Shown piece by piece: positions 61,101 to 64,000 of a stretch of DNA of 64,000 nt; positions within the stretch are counted from its first letter, which is position 1, and each line of letters starts with the position of its first letter. The stretch is taken from contig NW_027461517.1 of assembly GCF_024713945.1 (NCBI RefSeq), positions 186,001 to 250,000 on the forward strand, written 5' to 3'. The notes under the pieces are model-generated. The model was not told the origin of the DNA. It saw nothing but the letters and a program-made list of their open reading frames with translations, and did no database searches. The DNA is from Dermatophagoides farinae (taxonomy: Eukaryota > Arthropoda > Arachnida > Sarcoptiformes > Pyroglyphidae). A program made the position numbers and the translations under genes.

Positions 61101-61475
61101 AATTTCACGCTTTCAGATTTGCAGTACGCGGTCAAACTGGCGGCGAACACGTGTTTGACGATTGACGTTTTGCTGGACGTGCTAATGAAAAACGTATATG
61201 GACCAAAAATATTTGAACCTATTGATGTTGCCACACTACAAGCGATAGTTAAAGCAATATTTTTGGCCGAGCCCTCCGATTTATTTGAATCGAATGAGTT
61301 AACAACAATAGATTATGACACGGTAGACTTACTAAATATTGAAAAGACATTTCCGCAAACTCGCGACTTTCTGATAAGTGGAATGTCGAACAGCGACAAA
61401 ACCTTGTTTATCGACTTTATGGGTAGAGAATATACAAATCTTTGCACAAGAACACGCCAGTTTAATAGCATGTAA
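49104..61475 (+). CDS. Dynein heavy chain, cytoplasmic-1-like length
   Basis: Minus-end microtubule motor, 4,123 residues in one exon. A tail of about 1,800 residues precedes six AAA modules. P-loops: AAA1 GPAGTGKTE (about 1820) with Walker B SFDEFNRL, AAA2 GETLSGKST (about 2092), AAA3 GPLGCGKS (about 2469), AAA4 GNVAIGKSS (about 2818). A coiled-coil stalk with microtubule-binding tip spans about 3040-3350. AAA5-AAA6 follow and the C-terminal domain is short, as in yeast Dyn1 (4,092). Axonemal chains are usually longer. AAA1 is canonical, other sites diverged. Starts 93 bp after MCM5; its stop is 3 bp from that of the convergent gene. Confidence 0.95.
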   Translation: MNITKNDISSIISTLLAVNVDLEAQSEIIEKYLLSSRNSFLIVAITPDEKLIVHVDRLVTPVKRFVLFIKDKIFNTTVFYSESEILNDSDLVESMKNLFHDTVKTYLDSVEFSENKQITTNHVLKRFLTQNERPFADLFVIKSEKLTIYINTVLNEFYLTEKQSTEQTSYLVAKIKSNSEFYTELMSQAIHWNKKISELLSLNRNVFLLSTYCTKTQEIIKLLEELKLQLSFNDQTKIIIEIYKTLKTDLSPIFISSILDTTLNFFLDMKKTLEYVSNELESNSIEKLHRQIDDVLNKSVDFLSRYQSSNDETQVWVDCFINSVILAILHATVKNIMLKSETNLEGWEMAVTWLTHQKYKNFFSKISSISFFNDSKFQTLVILLKNLIEVESEVLLEIKKHQSYVTFLKIFDTTSIQNDENLLLQADKSSWLLERIISTSGNKLNIKISDVLTQAGKNELEYHELLGVFVKEKEALSLYKKNIFEVCYKIRKTGSKIENNFLDSNGSIFEMLDKILYLNCYLMDVKTETFYGYDELILSSFQEILAQLDVQQLKLNDDNDNVCIQILTNYDFKSLKSYQVFIKQVKLAVKVFFESNKIKTESYEQVNLLCQKKIDELIKIMETIKFNLYLFTQEYFKQTIDSKKLIEVIEAGETYRLVIRDLDRLKLFSNWLNAKFAGFDEEDSIDVFIYPLDYRNRINKELLIYSKLNVLENAIKAIEKLFSLIERSEALSMDRQLVFDSFYTSYFDLLREIKTFTDSTEIELELDNYITRLLKFKYEFNWFTTIIAKINFSLNLHDYVTSFEYAKSVNKKELYERVIKMIIVKVTKTVTDKLSHLLHDTYHSDSHFNVDFTNDNFLESPWIIGKSFKSMLRVKCEQLISEIPEPIFKDVCSSEKIQALLFEFSKIKETAITQLLLLAKRIFRLLMIPVRAQEMTELYSFETFETLINDLVTLKEETTVIKEVSKQISTHGFQISIDENTVNLVLPQSFVKILESKTAELAEKTTIINSVFTAFYDYYNEKFYSIVEFTSKFEYCTQISIFYKVFSNEFFLCEYEPLYKRIATNKTLINQEVDLDTFVTIRQTLTRITKNYEIITRILTFAVKICIDKALHLENEFDFSCLEKFNIVDDIVAGQFDDQIMFSYEPASGFPEEPKKNILQLFQNYVRDNVKDYENIPEEESLLQFALLIVKFQSEFSQFFTENDCAVLKVNIDKLERKRCIAVKNLKIKKIFTDLMFCPFEKLSYEQIFLKTEELKSEISSKLNLTEHDNAILGILNKLDLNCIEILLNQQDSSKIKELLLLEITNASNRIYDFLGIYYRENNFKKLADKPGDTSKYCLQLYQPQIDLLSISCIDRDKFDNIIGFAKNETIFKKTVKSIDDICKKIVIKIDQHVRLQIFYPSNLEVNEILINEALQMFSRFHEEKFKMQFTDEIAHKSCYLNRIKNYICLFQNCSNLFLYLFNLFQRNYPGVNSQKDIFEGCLKEYHRIFNNATAISIDELLVYDTIVDILYDKLNSIKNSLSQVLNKYKKLYPRFNLLSNESLCELLGSGEDIDVQNKYISQLFSCINRFLSDGTNIHGFISCDGETFLLDENLKLSEDITSFYGLLENMLVKSFSSKIEIALFKFYDIWQNYNELELLTFIQQSCFQSIVCCFFWYFPTLLLSTFTDNKQKNKLDNFKDKALKFDQSDPISIEKQFDSLFQFQSYLIEQLKLITSEFETRKIANIIIIIEYLVEIYARYAQISEKSLLSLEKFKNTIIWYDIMAIGEKLELNLCSGHVCLKYNYQYIGCPDFLVLTNEDVNVLQNLLFASFNKYGTSLSGPAGTGKTELIKLFGLLMGSRTIVLNCGEDFKSVNIEQIVNTAIFCQENISFDEFNRLSNETLSSLTDIINNNSSMIFLTMNIKYSGRNNIPHCVEARFRKTLLNIIDNSHIIETLLKAKGFTNNKTMAKFIVDLFAVLEKEKISFMADQTGFRLFKTIISACTLADKTNNIETEFATLVFHIRNIFSAVLSNSDYLRFDQLLLTNLQKSLLTTRAQIEKLLSLIKRGDAELYNKTRAFCEKNSLNMSDSLYNKLIEFKMLINEKNGIIVCGETLSGKSTLIDLLLSTYKHYTAVKFFPNAHNTEDFFGSSDNINREWKDGFFTSYLKHLLSKIHSNNTNLGPHTHFIIFNGLVFPHWAENLNSILDSNRIYTLPTGERYKIPESFKFIFETRSIEYLTLATFSRCSILKITNELYDLYSLPNTAFKKPLSCSSQNVQHDSSINNVTNQDGTRSKDDKCVTESDYSSRIVEFFKRLFENTSFFNSTKQLYEKYSSETVLSFLNYNQCLFNLIKVIRVFRSFEEKNLKLKLALRSDSDIILLLSTLIVYFLFSTNIDITNTTKFGQELIDLIHGIFGFHEKPNLHSLLNLFLELLSISDIDSLFEQLCREKTNSDNITQLENSISTTRDVFSMLFLAMNIKENNDVFIFGPLGCGKSLIAKNTLNQLAYCYEYELINFSQNTRVTDLIDLLFKSCLLIKNTEYYTLKARAVNKKKIIYISNLDLLAHNVDCNEKECILEFLYELVTNKSFWYFENKKNYWVKVVLEDVQFITSFSAINSKAEIRIPPHLLSRLFFLSVKYPTTDELKHICLVKFKKTIEKHTSCSPNQVNSISEKFANGCVDYFLVCIKELHFKRPHYILSPQDLHNWHLAFHTFMPNLNLDTPIENVFEELTLLLVHEGRKLFCDKLVEKNEKLSYYEKLKETFNVRFDDNFLYSSFSEGHLKRCSTEELRNQLSTKINNIDYIFDNGKYVLYDDFIYHLTSIVRCFSIPDCHLASIGNVAIGKSSLCFLSSCITEVQYLNFHPHDYDDKKYFQSILESIITGCGIEQKKICLHINIVDSANDDVIKFITGSLLNYDFITNMDHEQLKLLLDKFLPNWCRATPIDFNSPLILNLVNNIKQNLTMVFTLEPLNEDDSAISFKLRNLYSRCVIDYYGELDEVSLEKIAHDILNDEVLTDLANFRLVHKKGTDSISLPKVHSIIKYNSKGYMVTLKNYFQFLKKLNEMFCKLTDSCDKKLKKLNNAITIINDTNKLIVNLKQELDLKRKAIELEKSFANEHLSQITEKQTMIINTEKESQNLTQELEKLLHDNDKELKDINKEKALLVDMFEQSKMFIDQHYKEIDQVKTLKQPSSLIQSLVTWAVQIVTSNMEIKEWAEVRTHTVSYFANKVKACNVNNITAELASKIQAEMAEQKLNKERIKNAGAIAVALYEWITAILNFGYLNDKITVIDEKIAKANGIKKQYQSQLDLNRAIIENAQQKREEYQANYIKLLDKIKRFEAEINKTEDSLKRSETIIEFITEESKHWYLELKSLKSLNQAKSVYLILLAAFTSYFGIFEAEEREKLFETILTYIKSCCGSLAITSLNELLTLYVSLTEDKRYSTAIHASKKQIKTQNSILLNEVTQYPMLIYRHSQADDHIKLLVNRFTQSYKELAANANNFEANLAMCKKFNIPALINLHNEFPTILYYVLANDAYLYTLADNAETARIKDERNNNNFQNYVLRARSTNVLINKTCFQSNISVINYFESSSQMDEMILNIISEKFLCKTQHKLQISHTSLLNMNNEITELRSSLLSMFLNNDICDLVNQEYNNLIIIMRKLNSDIASKNAILTTIDQETKENQSSLELLRALTKTVSCIFAEFEKFFKHKTVILEFFIKLVTFLVNNLTSSSDVSAENLSKCCFEFLQELSTHLLTCVYYFQNNQAVWIHCFVSIVSAFADKSWYKELRSGLEARATEFVDFVEAIFRVNSSQATSERLFAQNLSLVENQNLVVSQNDFIDFMAENILDKDMGLMILNFHDTNVEKIFTDRFIKNHENETIKFLQAGDMFTNAKLQSELEKYLTIPTNAEYKTYLIIQHFHLVNRTISNYLYELVQSNNVRVILITEKRQLSIALLEDCFLPIFYKEELSIAEYMKLGLSILTPGEQNNIVCKKLCVLQSILNFRSRFTPIGFSVHYNFTLSDLQYAVKLAANTCLTIDVLLDVLMKNVYGPKIFEPIDVATLQAIVKAIFLAEPSDLFESNELTTIDYDTVDLLNIEKTFPQTRDFLISGMSNSDKTLFIDFMGREYTNLCTRTRQFNSM

Positions 61476-61478
61476 GCT

Positions 61479-62189
61479 TCATTCGCGGACGTAGTAAGAA
61501 CAGCCATGAATCGGAATTTTGTCGTACAAGTCTTCAGTGACGTAGTATTTGTAATGGTAGTTACATTTGTAGCATTTACCATATGGTTCTTCCTTGTTTC
61601 TTTTATACAAACACTTGAGGTTGACGCAACATTTTTGCGATAAAACTTCGTCTAGAACGTAAATGTTTTCGAGCTCTTGTAGGTGTAAAAATGATTTTAT
61701 TGGAAAGCCGTCAATCAACACGGTGGGGATCGCGTCTCTGTCTTTTTCTGGGATCTTTTGTAACAATTCTTCGTTTTTGGTTTCCGCAGCGTTGGAAAAG
61801 TCTGTATTCAGGTCCAAGTCGAACCAAGTGGCTTGTTTACATATCAGTAACTGGATGATCTTTTGGTAATCGTAAATCTGAAATGGTGACGAGTGCAGAG
61901 ACGAGTGGACGATGATTATTTCAGCAGTAGGCGACTCGAACAAATCCATGTTGTAAAAAGGTTTGGTTTCTATGTTGTACTCGAGCGACGAGTCGCTGTT
62001 GGACGCGTAACCGTCGTGTTCGATGTAGTCAACTTGTTTGGAATACGTTATATCGCTTATATCTGAAGCTTTTTCAATGCTTGGCTCAGTATCTTGGATT
62101 TGCAACTCTTCTTTTAGATCAGACTCCGTGTCTTGAGAATCTTTGTCCCAACTCTCAATACGGTACATAAGAGGATTCGCGTCTTGCAT
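61479..62189 (-). CDS. Glutaredoxin-fold protein with C-terminal zinc ribbon (GRXCR-like layout)
   Basis: 236 residues. An acidic, disordered first 85 residues precedes a thioredoxin-like domain: AEIIIVHSSLHSSPFQIYDY, a helix, TWFDLDLN, and the cis-Pro region AIPTVLIDGFPIKSFLHLQEL. The active-site CxxC is absent (SSLHSS), so redox catalysis is unlikely. The end has cysteines CCVNLKC and GKCYKC, a probable zinc site. The same order occurs in GRXCR-type and plant glutaredoxin-domain proteins. Its role is unknown. Convergent with dynein, 3 bp between stops. Confidence 0.6.
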   Translation of the reverse strand: MQDANPLMYRIESWDKDSQDTESDLKEELQIQDTEPSIEKASDISDITYSKQVDYIEHDGYASNSDSSLEYNIETKPFYNMDLFESPTAEIIIVHSSLHSSPFQIYDYQKIIQLLICKQATWFDLDLNTDFSNAAETKNEELLQKIPEKDRDAIPTVLIDGFPIKSFLHLQELENIYVLDEVLSQKCCVNLKCLYKRNKEEPYGKCYKCNYHYKYYVTEDLYDKIPIHGCSYYVRE

Positions 62190-62508
62190 ATTTAGTTATT
62201 ATTTAAATGCCAGATGAACAAAGGACGTAGATTGATTTAATTTTAAAGAATTTATTTTGTATTTAGAAATAAAATATGTCGTCAGAACGATGGCGGTAAC
62301 CCATTCGTAGCTGAACTCGCGATCTGACGTAGTGAGCTTTCATGTTATGCATATACGATCAATATTACAGGCGAATGTCGCATTTGGCGGCTCACGCTGG
62401 ATAATCTAACAATACATATTTACAACAGTTATAATAATAATGAAGTTTATGGGTAAAACCAATCATAAATTACAAAAAGCATTTATAGAAAAAAACAACG
62501 ATCTTCGC
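62190..62508. other. Spacer between GRX-like gene and uS19
   Basis: 319 bp. The middle is less AT-rich than the flanks and contains the two-hairpin candidate RNA at 62280-62395. The rest is plain AT-rich sequence; 62396-62508 probably includes the uS19 3' UTR. Confidence 0.4.
62280..62395 (-). ncRNA. Candidate two-hairpin structured RNA (H/ACA-like)
   Basis: Two inverted repeats in an otherwise AT-rich spacer. CGTCAGA (62280-62286) pairs with TCTGACG (62323-62329), and GTGAGC (62332-62337) with GCTCAC (62390-62395), which also encloses a small CGAATG/CATTTG hairpin. On the minus strand the second stem is followed directly by ACATAT, as in H/ACA snoRNAs, but no ANANNA hinge box is clear (only two bases separate the hairpins). 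Strand is therefore tentative, and another structured RNA is possible. Confidence 0.35.
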
Positions 62509-62992
62509 TTAGTAATCTGCTCTGTATAGTTTACCGTTGGTGACTCTCTCGATGGTTGACAAATACTTACCGTGCTTCACAGGTTTGTAAGTAATGGAAA
62601 ATTCACCGAGGTAGTGACCAATCATTTGAGACTTAATTTCGACGGGCATGAAAACCTTTCCGTTGTGAACCCCAATGATGCTGCCGACCATTTCGGGCAA
62701 CACAACCATGTTTCTGTAGTGGGTCTTGACTACGGCGGGACGAGTGCCTGCGGGAGCCTCAGCCTTGGCCTTGCGAAGCTTGTTGAGGAATCTCTTAAGC
62801 TTGGTTTCTTCAATGTGGCCTCGGGCGAACTTTCTTCGCATTCTTGCTGGGAGAAGCTTGACAACTTCTTCCAATGGCTTCTTGACTAAATCAGTCACAG
62901 GAATACCCCTGTAATTGATGATTTTTTGAGCACGGCTAACGGCAGTTTTTTCAGTCTAAAATAATGTACTCATTGCTGGGCGAACTTACCAT
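62509..62992 (-). CDS. RPS15: 40S ribosomal protein uS19 (RPS15), intron after the start codon
   Basis: Small-subunit head protein near the decoding site. Exon 1 is only the ATG (62992-62990). A 34-nt intron follows (62956-62989, GTAAGT to TTTTAG), then exon 2 (62955-62509), giving 149 residues starting MTEKTAVSRAQKIINYRG. Conserved blocks are RGHIEETKLKRFLNKLRKAK, VKTHYRNMVVLPEMVGSIIG and MIGHYLGEFSITYKPVKHGK. Family length is about 145. Without splicing the frame would need a GTG start. Introns at the very start of ribosomal protein genes are typical of intron-poor genomes. Confidence 0.95.
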
Positions 62993-63194
62993 CTAGTAAA
63001 GTTGTACTCACTAACAATTTGTGGTTTAATAAAAGTGTTTTGTCTAATATTAAAATCAATTTTAACCAAATTATTTTTCAAATAAATAAATCCAAAATAA
63101 AAAATTTCTGGCCGCACCGGTATCTACAATTATTTTGGAATTACAAGAAATACAAATCAAAACTACAACTGTTTAATTATTTATTTATGTTTCA

Positions 63195-64000
63195 CTAAAA
63201 TTTGTCTTTACGCTTGCGAGCTGTATATTTGCTGTCGTTTTTGATAACTTTGCCTAAGCTTCGCTGGCGCTCTTTCTTGTTTAATACCCGCTGCTTCCTA
63301 CTTTGAGCTCCCTTTTTACCGTTTTTGAGTTTTCGACCGTGCTCAGTCGAATTCATTTCAGATAAAGCGCTCGCAATGACAGAGTCGGGGTCTGTCGGCT
63401 GCCCAAATGTGCAGATCAAAAACAGCTTTTTATTTTTTTTGCTGTCTGGATTATCGACATAAAAAAAAGTAGAAAAGCCCACACTGGCGGCGGCCTTGCC
63501 AATCAAAGCGACCTGGTTGTCGTCAGAAGGGTAAAATTGCAAGACAGCTCTGGCGTCCGTCGAGAGAACGTCATATAGCCACTGAAAAAAAACGCGTAGA
63601 CGCGTTCGCGGGTTGTGATCGGACTGGAAACTATGGCAGAGCCATTGAATGCAACTGACGGATATAGCGCCTGCGTAGCTTCCAGGCTCGAAATCTTGCT
63701 TCGTACCAATGTCAGCAAGCACAAAATCGGCTTTAGGATTCGCCATGTGGCGCTGCTTGCACAGCTCAATCATATCTGCAGAATTGTCAATGCCCGTCCA
63801 AGCTACACCCAGCTCAGACAAAGCGTCGCCACTTATTCCAGAACCGCAACCTATGTCTAGAATTTTTCCATTCTCAATCGCATCGGGAGTCAACTCCAGC
63901 AAATCAATGCAACGGTTGGCTAGCTCGTACTGGATTTTATTTATTCTGCTGTTATTTGTGTACTTTTCAGCGTTTTCGTTGCTGTAAAACACTTCAGACG
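63195..64000 (-). CDS. BUD23: BUD23 18S rRNA guanine-N7 methyltransferase, 5' end outside window
   Basis: SAM methyltransferase making m7G in 18S rRNA during 40S export. The visible part begins SEVFYSNENAEKY (family PEIFYNDSEAHKY), so only a few N-terminal residues are missing. The SAM motif is ILDIGCGSGISG; then ISVSCIQWLCH and QFYPSDDNQVALI, FYVDNPDSKKNKKLFLIC (family VVDDPESKKNKKYYLV), and the basic tail SRKQRVLNKKERQRSLG with KYTARKRKDKF. All are specific to BUD23. Partner Trm112 is not in the window. Confidence 0.96.
   Translation of the reverse strand, partial: SEVFYSNENAEKYTNNSRINKIQYELANRCIDLLELTPDAIENGKILDIGCGSGISGDALSELGVAWTGIDNSADMIELCKQRHMANPKADFVLADIGTKQDFEPGSYAGAISVSCIQWLCHSFQSDHNPRTRLRVFFQWLYDVLSTDARAVLQFYPSDDNQVALIGKAAASVGFSTFFYVDNPDSKKNKKLFLICTFGQPTDPDSVIASALSEMNSTEHGRKLKNGKKGAQSRKQRVLNKKERQRSLGKVIKNDSKYTARKRKDKF

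Noticed and set aside
1-64000. CRISPR arrays, insertion sequences, bacterial operon signals, viral genes
   Set aside because: No regularly spaced repeats, transposase motifs or phage-type genes were seen; all recognised genes are eukaryotic.

Overview
The window is nuclear DNA from a compact, AT-rich, intron-poor unicellular eukaryote. The evidence is eukaryotic ribosomal proteins uS11 and uS19, TFIIH, RNA polymerase III, U1-70K, other splicing proteins, MCM5, a cytoplasmic-type dynein, tRNA genes with internal T-arms, and box C/D guide RNAs. Genes lie on both strands with 3-200 bp between them; several convergent pairs are 3-12 bp apart and one pair overlaps. At least eight, probably nine or ten, spliceosomal introns can be read directly. 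Nearly all are 27-41 nt, with a GTAAGT donor (one GTACGT). The phylum cannot be fixed from sequence alone: SF-assemblin and an acylated MORN protein suggest a protist, a Sec66-like protein would suggest fungi, and the dynein is the length of the yeast protein.

Layout. 0-5.5 kb: TFIIH p44 running off the left edge, uS11, a long-chain acyl-CoA synthetase, and a zinc-ribbon protein. 5.8-20.7 kb: mostly unrecognised proteins (a spliced secretory-signal protein, a 1,956-residue helical giant, a tail-anchored SNARE-like protein, a disordered protein), then a DEAH-family RNA helicase. 20.7-21.0 kb: three tandem minus-strand box C/D snoRNA candidates whose guides match conserved large-subunit rRNA, one predicting the P-loop methylguanosine. 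21.1-24.4 kb: an anomalous zone where an RPC11-like gene, a NAA60-like acetyltransferase and an acidic secreted protein are each broken by frame changes, mostly beside homopolymers. 25-28 kb: an acylated 9-repeat MORN protein followed by a 1.7 kb gene desert.

28-46 kb is dense housekeeping: U1-70K, transketolase, a Sec66-like ER protein, an SR protein, an LLPH-like protein, SF-assemblin, RBX1, a TIM50-like protein, YJU2, POP5, a USP5/UBP14-like deubiquitinase, tRNA-Ala, tRNA-Thr and tRNA-Pro, UTP7, EMG1 and EXO5. 46-62 kb holds MCM5 and a 4,123-residue dynein heavy chain. The right end holds a glutaredoxin-like zinc-ribbon protein, a candidate structured RNA, uS19 with an intron directly after its ATG, and BUD23 cut by the window edge.

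The recognisable genes fall into a few themes: ribosome production (uS11, uS19, EMG1, UTP7, BUD23, LLPH-like, snoRNAs), splicing (U1-70K, YJU2, SR protein, helicase), transcription and RNA processing (p44, RPC11, POP5), cytoskeleton (dynein, SF-assemblin), secretion and organelles (Sec66-like, TIM50-like). TIM50 implies a mitochondrion or a relic of one; transketolase implies a non-oxidative pentose phosphate branch.
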